From: Lentzea waywayandensis
Lineage (GTDB): Bacteria > Actinomycetota > Actinomycetes > Mycobacteriales > Pseudonocardiaceae
Length of the DNA stretch: 64,000 nucleotides
Reading direction: 5' to 3'
NCBI RefSeq assembly: GCF_900115955.1
Contig: NZ_FOYL01000007.1
Span: 186,001 to 250,000, forward strand
Below the pieces are notes generated by a model that made no database searches, was not told the origin of the DNA, and worked only from the letters and a program-made list of their open reading frames with translations. This document shows, one piece after another, positions 1 through 10,176 of this stretch (position 1 is its first letter; the number at the start of each line of letters is the position of its first letter). The translations under genes and the position numbers were made by a program.

Positions 1-446
1 GCGCGGTCGGTGACTTCGTGCGCATGGTCGTGAACTGGTTCGTCTACGTCGACGGCGGCATCTTCATCGGCGTGGCGCGGGCGCTGGGCTCCGTGGTGCT
101 GATCTGGATCGCGTACACGCAGTGGTGGGCGTCCCGCGACGGTGAGGTGCGCGACGCCGTCCGGCGTGGCGCGCTGACGTTGCTGGCCGTGGCGCTGCTG
201 TCCCCCGCGACGCTGCCCTGGTACTTCACCTGGGCGCTGGCGCTGGCCGCCGGGTTCGCGTGGAGCACGGGCGCGCTGGTCACGGTGACGACCGCGTCGC
301 TGTTCCTGCTGCTGGTGACGTTCCCGAACGGCGACACGGCGCTGTACTCGTGGGGCTACCTGGCCTTCGCGCTGGTGGTGTCGGCGCTCGCCGCGCGTTC
401 TTTGGTGAAGCCGGACCCGTTCGGCCTGTCCTCTCGTTACGAATGA
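1..446 (+). CDS. C-terminal end of a GT-C polyprenol-phosphate-mannose mannosyltransferase (MptA-like), truncated by the window edge
   Basis: The reading frame is open from the first bases, so only the last ~147 residues are present. They form several hydrophobic membrane helices and contain LSPATLPWYFTW, which resembles the conserved LSP-x-x-x-PWY-x-x-W motif near the C-terminus of actinobacterial alpha-mannosyltransferases that extend lipomannan. These integral membrane enzymes use polyprenyl-phosphate-mannose on the outer face of the membrane. The neighbours (Rv2175c-like gene, pknL, aroG) match the M. tuberculosis mptA (Rv2174) locus, which supports MptA rather than MptB. Its stop overlaps the next gene's start (ATGA at 443-446), indicating translational coupling. 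The family call is good; the exact paralogue rests on context. Confidence 0.72.
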   Translation, partial: AVGDFVRMVVNWFVYVDGGIFIGVARALGSVVLIWIAYTQWWASRDGEVRDAVRRGALTLLAVALLSPATLPWYFTWALALAAGFAWSTGALVTVTTASLFLLLVTFPNGDTALYSWGYLAFALVVSALAARSLVKPDPFGLSSRYE

Positions 447-1330
447 GCCCCGGGACCGTGGACCTGGGCTCCGCCTATGCCGCCTGCCGTCGCGTGAACG
501 CGCGGTACGGCAAGACGTTCTTCCTGGCCACGACGTTGCTGCGGCCTGACCAGCGGCCCGCGGTGCATGCCCTGTACGCGTTCGCCCGGTGGGCCGACGA
601 GATCGTCGACGCGGCCGGGGTGACCGACCGCGCGGGTGAGCTGGACCGGGTGGAGCGGCTGCTGGAGAAGGCGCCGTCGAACCCGATCCTGCACGCGCTG
701 GCCGACACGATGCATCGCTACGACATCGACAGGTCGCTGTTCACGGACTTCCTCGCGTCGATGCGGATGGACCTCGACGTGACGGAGTACGCGGACCTCG
801 ACGCGCTCGGCGTCTACGTGCACGGCTCGGCGGAGGTCATCGGGCTGCAGATGCTGCCGGTGCTCGGCACCGTCGTGCCCCGCGAGGAGGCCGAACCGTA
901 CGCGGCCCGGCTCGGGGCGGCGTTCCAGCTCACGAACTTCCTGCGCGACGTCGGCGAGGACCTCGACCGCGGCCGCGTGTACCTGCCGCAGGACGTCCTC
1001 GGCGCGCACGGCGTCGACCGCGACCTTTTGCAATGGTGTCGTCGTCATCGTCGCGCAAACGACCGGGTGCAACGGGCGCTCGACGACCTCGTCGCGCACT
1101 CGTATGCGATATATCAGTCCGCGGAGCCCGGCATCGGGATGCTGTCCGCGACGTCCCGGCCCTGTATGCAGACCGCATACACCCTGTACCGCGACATCCT
1201 CGGGCTCGTTGGCTGCGAGGTGTTGTGGCGACGTGTGGCCGTGCCGAACTCACGGCGGCTCGCCGTGGCGGCGCCCGGCGTCGGCCGAGCCCTCCTCGCC
1301 CGTGTGACGACTCACGGGATTCCGGGGTGA
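443..1330 (+). CDS. Phytoene/squalene synthase family protein
   Basis: A 295-residue protein with both signature regions of head-to-head prenyl synthases: ALYAFARWADEIVD near residue 45 (first aspartate-rich motif) and FQLTNFLRDVGEDLDRGR near residue 160 (second motif). The family condenses two prenyl diphosphates to phytoene, dehydrosqualene or (pre)squalene; the sequence alone does not decide which. The ATG at 443 overlaps the preceding mannosyltransferase stop (ATGA), which argues for this start over the in-frame upstream extension to 260. No carotenoid desaturase is adjacent. An AT-rich GATATATC motif (1108-1115) lies inside the gene and brings in a rare ATA codon. A terminator follows at 1358-1394. 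Confidence 0.88.
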   Translation: MSPGTVDLGSAYAACRRVNARYGKTFFLATTLLRPDQRPAVHALYAFARWADEIVDAAGVTDRAGELDRVERLLEKAPSNPILHALADTMHRYDIDRSLFTDFLASMRMDLDVTEYADLDALGVYVHGSAEVIGLQMLPVLGTVVPREEAEPYAARLGAAFQLTNFLRDVGEDLDRGRVYLPQDVLGAHGVDRDLLQWCRRHRRANDRVQRALDDLVAHSYAIYQSAEPGIGMLSATSRPCMQTAYTLYRDILGLVGCEVLWRRVAVPNSRRLAVAAPGVGRALLARVTTHGIPG

Positions 1331-1357
1331 GCCCCGCTCTTTTAGCCTCGCGCAGCG

Positions 1358-1394
1358 GTTCCGGACGTCTCTCACCTGCGGAGACGTCCGGAAC
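1358..1394. terminator. Bidirectional intrinsic-type hairpin between convergent genes
   Basis: A perfect 14-bp stem (GTTCCGGACGTCTC paired with GAGACGTCCGGAAC) with a 9-base loop. It sits between the + strand synthase (ends 1330) and the - strand gene ending at 1411, so it can serve both. There is no U-tract, as is common in actinomycetes. Confidence 0.75.
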
Positions 1395-1410
1395 AGCTGT
1401 GATCGGTGAC

Positions 1411-1845
1411 TTAGAAGCCCATGGCCTGCGCGCGGCGCTTTACCTCACGCCCACGGTCTCCGCGCAATGCTTCGATCGGAGTGCCAGGGAGGCTTTCGTC
1501 CTCCGTGAAGAGCCAGCGCAGGATCTCGTCCGTGGAGTAGTTCTGGTCGCGCAGCACCGTGATGGTGCCGGGCAGACCCTTCACCACCCCTCCGGCAGCG
1601 AGAAACGCCTCGGGGACGACGAGAACGCCGGCCCGCCGCTCGGCGAGCAGTTGCCCGTCGCGCAACATTTGGTGGACCCGGGTGACCGGAAGTCCCATTC
1701 GGTCGGCCACCTCGGGGAGAGGAAGAACCTCCAGGTCGGCAGCCAATACATCCGCAGCGGCAGGAATCGCACTCACGGGGGTCACGATGCCATAACCGAA
1801 CTGGGAACGCCCTTCCGCCAACCGGGTCATCCTGAGCTTTACCAT
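1411..1845 (-). CDS. Rv2175c-like DNA-binding protein, probable PknL substrate
   Basis: Resembles M. tuberculosis Rv2175c, a small winged-helix DNA-binding protein phosphorylated by PknL. The shared pattern, from memory, includes LPEVADRMGLPVTRVHQMLRDG (DNA-binding helices), a VVPEAFL strand, GLPGTITVLRD, ILRWLFTED and the ending EVKRRAQAM. It is transcribed divergently from pknL, the same arrangement as in mycobacteria. Start choice is open: ATG 1845 is longest (144 aa), ATG 1830 follows a CAGG, and GTG 1776 or 1785 would give a protein starting nearer the conserved SAIPAAADVL segment. The gene it regulates is not evident here. Confidence 0.85.
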   Translation of the reverse strand: MVKLRMTRLAEGRSQFGYGIVTPVSAIPAAADVLAADLEVLPLPEVADRMGLPVTRVHQMLRDGQLLAERRAGVLVVPEAFLAAGGVVKGLPGTITVLRDQNYSTDEILRWLFTEDESLPGTPIEALRGDRGREVKRRAQAMGF

Positions 1846-1853
1846 CTCGCACT

Positions 1854-3875
1854 GTGGAGAGGTCGGTTTCGAACGTGATGGGTGGACTGCTGGAGCAGCG
1901 CTACCGGGTGGACTCCGTGCTCGCGCGCGGTGGCATGTCCACCGTCTATCGAGGTCGCGACACTCGCCTCGATCGCGATGTGGCCATCAAGGTGATGGAT
2001 CCGCACCTGACGGCGGACCCGGCGTTTGTCGCGCGCTTCGAGCGCGAGGCACGCGCGGCGGCCCAGTTGCACCACCCGGCAGTGGTGTCCGTGCACGACC
2101 AGGGCGTCGACGGTGACCAGGTGTACCTGGTGATGGAGCTGATCGACGGCGGAAACCTCCGTGACCTGCTCAATCAGCGCGGCAAGCTCGCTCCCGCCGT
2201 GGCGCTGAGCATCCTCGGCCCGGTGCTGTCCGCGTTGGGCGCGGCTCACCGCGCGGGGCTCGTGCACCGGGACGTGAAGCCGGAGAACGTGCTGATCGGA
2301 CCCGGTGGCCAGGTGAAGGTGGCGGACTTCGGGCTGGCCCGTGCGATCGCCGAGAACGGCGTCACGAGCGACAGCGAGATCCTGGGCACCGTCGCCTATC
2401 TTTCACCCGAACAGGTGGAATCGGGCGCTGCGGACGCGCGTAGTGACGTCTACGCGGCCGGGATCGTGCTCTACGAGATGCTGGCGGGTCAGGCGCCCTA
2501 TCGCGGCGAGACGGCCATCTCGGTGGCCTATCAGCACGTGAACTCGGACGTCCCGTCGGTTCCGGAGATCCCGCTGGCGCTCGACACGCTGGTGCGCAAG
2601 GCGACGCGGCGCGACCCGGTGCTGCGGCCCGCGAACGCCGACGCGTTCCTGGCCGAACTGGAGCGCGTGGGCACGGACCTGGGCCTCACGCCGCAGCCGG
2701 TGCCCGTACCCGGTTCGGCGCCCGAGAACGACAGGACGGTCATCATGCGACCGGTTCCGGTCGCGGTCGGCGCCACTCCTCCCTCCGCTGCCGAGCTGAC
2801 CAGGCCGGTGGTGCCGAAGCCGTCCCTGAACTCGGCGGCGATGACGACGGTGAGCACCGGGCCGCCGCCGCCTCCTCCCGGTATCTCCGGCACGCGCACG
2901 ATGCAGCGGCCGGAGCCGCCACGCCGTCGTCCCCCGCAGAAGAAGAAGCCGAAGGTCGACCCGGTCGAGGAGGAGCGCAAGCGGCGCAAGAAGCTCTTCA
3001 CGATCTGGGGTTCCGTGGTCGTCGTGGTGGCGATCATCGTCGGCCTGTTCTCCTGGTACGTCGGCGCGGGCCGCTACACGGAGATGCCGTCGGTGGCCGG
3101 GCAGTCCGAGCAGAACGCGATGGTGCTGCTCTCGAAGGCCGACCTCACCGGGCTGGTCGAGAAGGTGCCGTCCAACGACGTGCCCAACGGCACGGTCATC
3201 AGCTCCGACCCTGGTCCTGGCGCGGAGCTGCGCAAGAACCAGCAGGTGAAGCTCGTCGTGTCGCGCGGCAGGCCCGTGGTGCCGTTCATCAACACCGGCG
3301 TCGACGAGGCCGCCGCCACCAAGGACATCGAGGCCGCGGGCCTGAAGGCGGTCAAGGACGCCACGAAGGACGCGTTCCACGACACCGTGCCGATCGGCAA
3401 GGTCGTGGGCGTCGATCCACGCCCCGGCACGGCGCTCGCTCTCGACGCCCCGGTGACGCTGATCCTGAGCAAGGGACCGCCGCCGCGCCTGCCCGTGCCG
3501 AACGTGACGGGCAAGACGAAGGACGAGGCGGTCGCCGAACTCCAGCGCGCCGGTCTGGAAGCGGTCGACGCGGGTGGCGAGGACGCGCCGGAGAACAACG
3601 GGTCGCGCGTGGTGCGGACGGATCCGCCGGCGGGCACCGTGCTGGACCCGACGCAGAACAAGCGCGTCACGCTCTTCTACCAGAACAACCAGGAGATCGA
3701 GGTTCCCGACGTCACCCGGCAGAAGGTGCGGGAGGCCAAGGAGCAGCTCGAACAGGCCGGTCTGCGGGTGAAGGTCGAGTTCAACAAGAGCAACAACGCG
3801 ACCGTGGTGAACCAGTCGATCCCGCCGCGCACGCGGGTGAAGCGAGGAACCGAGATCACGATCGTCGGCCTCTGA
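1854..3875 (+). CDS. pknL: Membrane Ser/Thr protein kinase with PASTA repeats (PknL locus)
   Basis: About 673 residues. The N-terminal Hanks-type kinase has a glycine loop (ARGGMSTVYRG), catalytic Lys in VAIKV, catalytic loop HRDVKPENV, DFGLARA, and activation segment ending GTVAYLSPEQ. A Pro/Thr-rich linker with a Lys/Arg-rich stretch leads to one transmembrane helix (~residues 383-405). Four extracellular PASTA-like repeats follow, beginning near MPSVAGQ, VPFINTG, VPNVTGK and VPDVTRQ. PASTA domains sense peptidoglycan fragments or lipid II in PknB-type kinases. The position next to the Rv2175c-like gene and aroG identifies the pknL locus, yet M. tuberculosis PknL lacks PASTA repeats. Start may be GTG 1854 or ATG 1878. 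Confidence 0.93.
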   Translation: MERSVSNVMGGLLEQRYRVDSVLARGGMSTVYRGRDTRLDRDVAIKVMDPHLTADPAFVARFEREARAAAQLHHPAVVSVHDQGVDGDQVYLVMELIDGGNLRDLLNQRGKLAPAVALSILGPVLSALGAAHRAGLVHRDVKPENVLIGPGGQVKVADFGLARAIAENGVTSDSEILGTVAYLSPEQVESGAADARSDVYAAGIVLYEMLAGQAPYRGETAISVAYQHVNSDVPSVPEIPLALDTLVRKATRRDPVLRPANADAFLAELERVGTDLGLTPQPVPVPGSAPENDRTVIMRPVPVAVGATPPSAAELTRPVVPKPSLNSAAMTTVSTGPPPPPPGISGTRTMQRPEPPRRRPPQKKKPKVDPVEEERKRRKKLFTIWGSVVVVVAIIVGLFSWYVGAGRYTEMPSVAGQSEQNAMVLLSKADLTGLVEKVPSNDVPNGTVISSDPGPGAELRKNQQVKLVVSRGRPVVPFINTGVDEAAATKDIEAAGLKAVKDATKDAFHDTVPIGKVVGVDPRPGTALALDAPVTLILSKGPPPRLPVPNVTGKTKDEAVAELQRAGLEAVDAGGEDAPENNGSRVVRTDPPAGTVLDPTQNKRVTLFYQNNQEIEVPDVTRQKVREAKEQLEQAGLRVKVEFNKSNNATVVNQSIPPRTRVKRGTEITIVGL

Positions 3876-3888
3876 TCACGGCAAAGGC

Positions 3889-3921
3889 GAAGGGCCCCGC
3901 GTTCTCGACGCGGGGCCCTTC
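3889..3921. terminator. Bidirectional terminator between pknL and aroG
   Basis: A perfect 13-bp GC-rich stem, GAAGGGCCCCGCG paired with CGCGGGGCCCTTC around a 7-base loop, followed by GTTCTT. It lies between convergent genes. Confidence 0.88.
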
Positions 3922-3960
3922 GTTCTTCAGCTCGTCTTCAGGAAACTCGTCCGGAAGGTG

Positions 3961-5403
<1,443 letters not shown>

Positions 5404-5470
5404 TCAGCACGTGTTTTCCAGGTCACCCGCCCGTGTGCCGATCCTCCGCCGGCGGCGTGAGGTCTGTTAC

Positions 5471-5499
5471 TTGTCAACTATCTGCCTCTGCCCTATTGA
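5471..5499 (+). promoter_or_regulatory. Sigma70-type promoter for the DUF2891 gene
   Basis: TTGTCA (5471-5476), a 17-base spacer, then TATTGA (5494-5499): a close match to the vegetative consensus. The predicted transcription start is near 5505-5507. This would exclude the ATG at 5501 and favours a short-leader or leaderless start at 5513-5525. Confidence 0.6.
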
Positions 5500-5524
5500 G
5501 ATGTCGCACTGCATGATGTGGGCC

Positions 5525-6532
5525 ATGGACGCCACCCGATTGGATGACAGCACCGCGACCCGGCTGCTGGGCATCGCGATCGACAACATCCAACGCGACC
5601 ACCCGGTGCACTGGACGCACGTGATCGACGGAGACCACGGCCTGGTGCCCCAGCGGGTGCTGCACCCGGTGTTCGCCGGGTCGTTCGACTGGCACTCGTG
5701 CGTGCACCAGACGTGGTTGGCCGTGCGCTTGCTGCGGCTGCGGCCCTCTCTCGCGGGAGCGGACACGGCCCGCAACGCCCTGGACAAGCTGATCACGCCC
5801 GAGAACTGCGCCGTCGAGGCCTCCTTCTTCGCCTCCCGGGCCGGACGGCACTGGGAGCGGCCGTACGGGTGGGCGTGGCTGCTGCTGCTCGACGCCGAGC
5901 TGCGCACCTCGGGCCTGCCGTGGTCGGTCGCGCCGATCGCGGACGTGCTGCGCGACCGCTGGCTGGAATGGATCTCGGCGGCGCGCCTGCCGATCCGCAC
6001 CGGCACGCACAGCAACACCGCGTTCGCGACCGGACTCGTGTACGACACCGCCCAGGTGAACGGCGACTCCGAACTGGCCTCCGCGTGCGTCGACGCGGCG
6101 CTGCGATGGCACCGGGACGAGGCCGGATACGGCGGCTTCGAACCGGACGCCGCCGACTTCCTCTCCCCCGCGCTGACAACGGCCGACCTGATGCGCCGCG
6201 CCCTGAGCACCGCCGAGTTCGCCGACTGGTTCGACGCCTACCTGCCGGACCTCGAGTCGGAACGGTGGCGGGTGCTGCGCGAGCCGTATCCGGTCGACGA
6301 CCCCAGCGACCCCTACGGCTCGCACCTGGCCGGGCTCGCGTTGTCGCGCGCCTGGAACTGGGAGGCGATCGCTGGGGCGCTCCCGGACGGCCACCGCTAC
6401 ACCTCGCTGGCCCGGACGGCTTCCGCCGCGCATCGTGAGGCCGGGTGGACGTACGTGTTCGGCGGGCACGGCTACATGGCCGACCACTGGCTCGGCTCGT
6501 TCGGCGCCTACCTCGACGCAAAGGCCTTCTGA
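5525..6532 (+). CDS. DUF2891-family protein
   Basis: About 335 residues. It resembles the uncharacterised DUF2891 family, with an early FDWHSCVHQTWL block, ENCAVEASFF, RPYGWAWLLLL, RTGTHSNTAFA, and a late GHGYMADHWLGSFGAYL segment. The many conserved His, Trp and Tyr residues and the alpha-helical look suggest an (alpha/alpha)6-barrel-like enzyme, but no function is established. No signal peptide is seen. The start is uncertain: ATG 5525 is chosen because of the promoter position; ATG 5501, 5513 and 5516 are in frame. It is the first gene of the accessory island and is followed by a long palindromic repeat at 6552. Confidence 0.82.
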   Translation: MDATRLDDSTATRLLGIAIDNIQRDHPVHWTHVIDGDHGLVPQRVLHPVFAGSFDWHSCVHQTWLAVRLLRLRPSLAGADTARNALDKLITPENCAVEASFFASRAGRHWERPYGWAWLLLLDAELRTSGLPWSVAPIADVLRDRWLEWISAARLPIRTGTHSNTAFATGLVYDTAQVNGDSELASACVDAALRWHRDEAGYGGFEPDAADFLSPALTTADLMRRALSTAEFADWFDAYLPDLESERWRVLREPYPVDDPSDPYGSHLAGLALSRAWNWEAIAGALPDGHRYTSLARTASAAHREAGWTYVFGGHGYMADHWLGSFGAYLDAKAF

Positions 6533-6551
6533 CCTGCACTTACCCACCCAT

Positions 6552-6591
6552 TGCAAAAGACGTTTGCGGACGTCCGCAAACGTCTTTTGCA
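6552..6591. repeat. Perfect 40-bp palindrome of the dispersed hairpin family (copy 1)
   Basis: Two 20-base arms (left arm TGCAAAAGACGTTTGCGGAC) with no loop, centred between 6571 and 6572. The same 40 bases occur within 39116-39163. It lies between the convergent DUF2891 and iclR genes, 21 bases from an AT-rich element at 6613. Not followed by a U-tract. Confidence 0.95.
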
Positions 6592-6612
6592 TAAGGGCGG
6601 ACAAAACGGGCA

Positions 6613-6631
6613 CCGATATATTGGATTTCAG
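6613..6631. repeat. AT-rich element of the GATATATC family, overlapping the iclR stop
   Basis: CCGATATATTGGATTTCAG differs at one base from the reverse complement of 34531-34549. Bases 6628-6630 are the stop codon of the IclR gene, so the element contributes the end of that gene. Confidence 0.85.
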
Positions 6632-7392
6632 GTGCCTGACGACAACGTCGCGCGCCGGATCAGCGTCAGGGCGATGCCCGTCGCCGCCGCGTGCACCGAA
6701 GCCGCGTGCACGCGAGGGTCGAACCGCGTGGTCGGCCCGGCGACACTGACCGCGGCCACAACGGCACCGTCGTGACCGAGCACCGGCGACGCCACACAGG
6801 CGAGGCCGACCCTGGACTCCTCGAACTCGTAGGCCACCCCCGTCTGCCGGATCGTGGCCAGCTGACGCCGGAGCATGCCGGGCGTGACGACTGTGCGCGG
6901 AGTCCGGCGAGCCAAGGGGGCGGACAGGACTTCGGTGCGCAAGGACGGCTGGGAGTGGGCGAGCAGGGCCTTGCCGATCGCCGTCGCGTGCAGCGGCATG
7001 CGACCGCCCAGACGCGACGGTGAGGACGCCTGGCGGTGGCCGCCGATCTTGGCGGCGTAGACGACCTCGTGGCCTTCGAGGAGTCCGAGGTGGACGGTTT
7101 CGTGGGTGCGTTCGTAGAGGTCTTCCAGGTAGGGCGTGGACACCTCGACCAGGCGGCGTTCGACCGACGCGCGGATGCCCAGCTGGAACAGGTGACCGCC
7201 CAGGCGGTAGCCGCGCGTGCCCCGGTCGAGCAGGCGGACCTCGGCCAGGTCGCCCAGCAGGCGGTGCAGCGTCGCCTTCGACAGGCCGGTGCGTCTGCCC
7301 AGTTCCGCGAAGCCGAGCTCGTCGTCGTCGGCACCGAAGGCGTTCAGCACCGACATCACCTTGCCCAGCAGGGTGTTCGGTACCTCGGTCAT
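6628..7392 (-). CDS. IclR-family transcriptional regulator of the lower meta-cleavage operon
   Basis: About 254 residues with the IclR layout: an N-terminal winged helix (residues ~5-65, including LGFAELGRRTGLSKATLHRLL) and a C-terminal effector-binding domain with GGRMPLHATAIGKALLA and VGLACVASPV. The start is taken as ATG 7392; GTG 7395 is directly adjacent. It is divergent from the hydratase-dehydrogenase-aldolase operon, with a perfect palindrome between them (7410-7430), so it very probably senses a pathway aromatic or intermediate and controls that operon. Its stop codon lies inside an AT-rich repeat element. Confidence 0.92.
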   Translation of the reverse strand: MTEVPNTLLGKVMSVLNAFGADDDELGFAELGRRTGLSKATLHRLLGDLAEVRLLDRGTRGYRLGGHLFQLGIRASVERRLVEVSTPYLEDLYERTHETVHLGLLEGHEVVYAAKIGGHRQASSPSRLGGRMPLHATAIGKALLAHSQPSLRTEVLSAPLARRTPRTVVTPGMLRRQLATIRQTGVAYEFEESRVGLACVASPVLGHDGAVVAAVSVAGPTTRFDPRVHAASVHAAATGIALTLIRRATLSSGT

Positions 7393-7409
7393 CACCTGAT
7401 CGTGCCACC

Positions 7410-7430
7410 GAGTTCCGGTCAGCGGAACTC
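7410..7430. promoter_or_regulatory. Predicted IclR operator in the divergent iclR/mhpD region
   Basis: GAGTTCCG-GTCAG-CGGAACTC: perfect 8-base arms around a 5-base spacer. It is 18 bases upstream of the iclR start and 34 bases upstream of the hydratase start. This is typical placement for an autoregulating IclR protein. Confidence 0.72.
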
Positions 7431-7463
7431 CGAAGTCCCCACAGGACCGAGAACACCGCCACG

Positions 7464-8252
7464 ATGAGCGGCATGAACGAAGTCCTCATTGCAGCGGAGC
7501 GCCTGGCCACGGCGGCGCGCGAGAAGGTTCCGTGTGCGCCCGTGCGGGACCTCATCGGCGACGCCGAGGCCTACGCGGTGCAGCAGCACAACATCGCCGC
7601 GCGGATCGCGGACGGCGCCACAGTCGTCGGCCGCAAGATCGGCCTGACCTCTCCGGCGGTCCAGCAGCAGCTCGGGGTGGACCAGCCGGACTTCGGGGTG
7701 CTGCTCGACGACATGGCGTACAAGGACGGCGACGAACTGCCGGTGTCCGGTCTGTTGCAGCCGAAGATCGAGGCGGAACTGGCGTTCGTGCTGAAGGCGG
7801 ACCTCGCCGAGGGGCCGTTCGACGAGCAGACCGTCGCGAACGCCGTCGGGCACGTCAAGGCATCGCTGGAGATCGTGGACAGCCGGATCAGCGGCTGGGA
7901 CATCACCTTCGCCGACACCGTCGCGGACAACGCCTCGTCGGGGCTGTTCGTCCTCGGCACCGAGCAGGCGGATCTGGGTGAGGTCGTGCCGAAGAACGTG
8001 TCGATGGTGCTCAGCGTCAACGGCGAGGAACGTTCGGCGGGGTCCGGTGCCGCGTGCCTGGGCGACCCGCTGACCGCGCTGGCCTGGCTCGCCACGACCG
8101 CCGCGGACCTCGGCGCTCCGTTGAAGGCGGGCGACGTCGTGCTCAGCGGCGCGCTCGGCCCGATGGTCGGAGTCCAGGCGGGCGACCAGGTCGAGGCCAC
8201 GATCACCGGGCTCGGCACCGTGCGGGCCACTTTCGCGAAGCAGGAGGCGTGA
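7464..8252 (+). CDS. mhpD: 2-keto-4-pentenoate hydratase (MhpD-type)
   Basis: About 262 residues of the fumarylacetoacetate-hydrolase-like hydratase family. It adds water to 2-hydroxypenta-2,4-dienoate to give 4-hydroxy-2-oxovalerate. Recognisable segments are [19 protein letters not shown], the metal-site region [24 protein letters not shown], and [28 protein letters not shown] near the end. Start ATG 7464 (ATG 7473 also possible). It is the first gene of a tightly packed operon with MhpF and MhpE; its stop overlaps the next start (TGATG at 8250-8254). Controlled from the shared iclR/mhpD region. Confidence 0.95.
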   Translation: MSGMNEVLIAAERLATAAREKVPCAPVRDLIGDAEAYAVQQHNIAARIADGATVVGRKIGLTSPAVQQQLGVDQPDFGVLLDDMAYKDGDELPVSGLLQPKIEAELAFVLKADLAEGPFDEQTVANAVGHVKASLEIVDSRISGWDITFADTVADNASSGLFVLGTEQADLGEVVPKNVSMVLSVNGEERSAGSGAACLGDPLTALAWLATTAADLGAPLKAGDVVLSGALGPMVGVQAGDQVEATITGLGTVRATFAKQEA

Positions 8253-9175
8253 TGCGCACGAAGGTCGCGATCATCGGGTCGGGCAACATCGGCACCGACC
8301 TCGTCATCAAGGTGCTCAAGCGGTCCACCACCCTGCAGGTGGCGGCGCTCGTCGGCATCGACCCCGAGTCGGACGGCCTCGCCAAGGCCCGCAAGCTCGG
8401 CGTTCCGACCACTTCGGACGGCATCCAGGGCCTGGTCGCGATGCCGGGGTTCGAAGAGATCGAGATCGTGTTCGACGCCACCTCCGCGGGCGCCCACGCG
8501 AAACACGCCGAAATCCTCGCCGCGCACGGCAAACGGGTCATCGACCTCACCCCGGCGGCGATCGGGCCGATGGTGGTGCCGACGGTCAACCTCGACGAAC
8601 ACCTGAGCGCGCCGAACGTCAACATGGTCACCTGCGGCGGTCAGGCCACGATCCCGATCGTCGCCGCGATCAACACGGTCACTCCCGTGCCGTACGCGGA
8701 GATCGTCGCCTCGATCTCGTCCCGAAGCGCGGGACCGGGCACGCGCGCGAACATCGACGAGTTCACCGAGACGACCGCGCAGGCCATCGCGGACGTGGGC
8801 GGCGCGCACAGGGGCAAGGCCGTCATCGTGCTCAACCCGGCCGACCCGCCGATCACCATGCGGGACACCGTTCTCGCACTCGTCAACGCACCGGATCCCC
8901 AGACACAGCACCGGATCCGCGCCTCCGTCGAGTACATGATCACCCAGGTGGCCGCCTACGTCCCCGGCTACCGCCTCAAACAGCCGGTTCAGATCGACCC
9001 GGTCGACCAGCCGCACACGCTCACCGAGGAACCGGTGACGCACCAGGTCACCGTGCTGCTGGAGGTCGAGGGCGCGGCCGACTACCTGCCTGCCTACGCG
9101 GGCAACCTGGACATCATGACCAGCGCGGCGCTGCGAGTCGCGGAGACCATGGCGAAGGCGGTCGTGCGCGCATGA
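8252..9175 (+). CDS. mhpF: Acetaldehyde dehydrogenase (acylating), MhpF-type
   Basis: About 307 residues. The Rossmann start [14 protein letters not shown] binds NAD. The catalytic Cys sits in [13 protein letters not shown], and [20 protein letters not shown] is conserved in the bacterial aldolase-dehydrogenase partners. It converts acetaldehyde, channelled from the aldolase, to acetyl-CoA. The ATG at 8252 shares bases with the MhpD stop, and its own stop overlaps the aldolase ATG (ATGA at 9172-9175). This is the usual sign of an operon whose products form the MhpE-MhpF (DmpFG-like) complex. Confidence 0.97.
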   Translation: MRTKVAIIGSGNIGTDLVIKVLKRSTTLQVAALVGIDPESDGLAKARKLGVPTTSDGIQGLVAMPGFEEIEIVFDATSAGAHAKHAEILAAHGKRVIDLTPAAIGPMVVPTVNLDEHLSAPNVNMVTCGGQATIPIVAAINTVTPVPYAEIVASISSRSAGPGTRANIDEFTETTAQAIADVGGAHRGKAVIVLNPADPPITMRDTVLALVNAPDPQTQHRIRASVEYMITQVAAYVPGYRLKQPVQIDPVDQPHTLTEEPVTHQVTVLLEVEGAADYLPAYAGNLDIMTSAALRVAETMAKAVVRA

Positions 9176-10176
9176 AGATCTACCTCCAGGACGTGACGCT
9201 CCGGGACGGCATGCACGCCCTGCGGCATCGCATCGATCCCCAGAAGGTCACCGAGATCGCCAGGGCGCTGGACCAGGCCGGAGTCGATGCCGTCGAGGTC
9301 TCGCACGGCGACGGCCTCAGCGGCGGATCGCTCGTCTACGGCCCCGGCAGCCACACCGACTGGGAGTGGATCGAGGCGGCCGCGGAAGCGTTGACCCAGG
9401 CCAAACTCACGACGCTGCTGCTGCCGGGCATCGGCACGCTCCACGACCTCAAGCGCGCCCACAGCCTTGGCGTGCGGTCCGTGCGCATCGCCACGCACTG
9501 CACCGAGGCCGACATCTCCGCCCAGCACATCGCCGGCGCGCGCGATCTCGGCATGGACGTGTCCGGGTTCCTGATGATGAGCCACCTCGCCGAACCGCAG
9601 GAGCTCGCTCGGCAGGCGAAGCTGATGGAGTCCTACGGCGCGAACTGCGTCTACGTAACGGATTCCGGCGGCCGTCTGCTCCCCCACGACGTCCGCACCA
9701 GGATCCGTGCCTACAAGGACGTGCTCGACGCCGACACCGAGATCGGCATCCACGCGCACGAGAACCTCTCACTAGCGGTGGCGAACTCCATCACCGCCGT
9801 CGAAGAAGGCGCTACCCGAGTCGACGCCTCCCTGGCCGGACTCGGCGCCGGAGCGGGGAACTGCCCCATCGAACCGTTCGTGGCCGTCGCGAACCTCCAG
9901 GAATGGCAGCACAACGCCGACCTGTTCGCGCTCCAGGACGCCGCCGACGACCTGGTCCGGCCGCTCATGGACCGCCCGGTCCGCGTCGACCGCGAGAGCC
10001 TCACCCTCGGCTACGCGGGCGTCTACGGCTCGTTCCTGCGCCACGCCGACACGGCCGCCCAACGCACCGGCGCCGACGTACGGACCCTCCTGCTGGAAGC
10101 CGGACGCCGGCGCTTGGTGGGCGGTCAGGAGGACATGCTGACCGACATCGCCCTGGACCTCACACGGCAAACGTAG
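9172..10176 (+). CDS. mhpE: 4-hydroxy-2-oxovalerate aldolase (MhpE-type)
   Basis: 334 residues, a TIM-barrel aldolase of the HMGL/DRE family. The start [12 protein letters not shown] carries the Arg-Asp of the metal site, and [16 protein letters not shown] carries the metal-binding histidines. It splits 4-hydroxy-2-oxovalerate to pyruvate and acetaldehyde, passing the latter to MhpF. It is the last gene of the three-gene operon. Its 3' end overlaps the 3' end of the convergent dioxygenase gene by 17 bp, and I see no terminator between them. Confidence 0.97.
   Translation: MKIYLQDVTLRDGMHALRHRIDPQKVTEIARALDQAGVDAVEVSHGDGLSGGSLVYGPGSHTDWEWIEAAAEALTQAKLTTLLLPGIGTLHDLKRAHSLGVRSVRIATHCTEADISAQHIAGARDLGMDVSGFLMMSHLAEPQELARQAKLMESYGANCVYVTDSGGRLLPHDVRTRIRAYKDVLDADTEIGIHAHENLSLAVANSITAVEEGATRVDASLAGLGAGAGNCPIEPFVAVANLQEWQHNADLFALQDAADDLVRPLMDRPVRVDRESLTLGYAGVYGSFLRHADTAAQRTGADVRTLLLEAGRRRLVGGQEDMLTDIALDLTRQT

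Noticed and set aside
5474-7555. 693-codon frame on - across the DUF2891 and iclR genes
   Set aside because: Composition is Arg/Pro/Gly-rich without motifs, and it overlaps two well supported genes and a palindrome.
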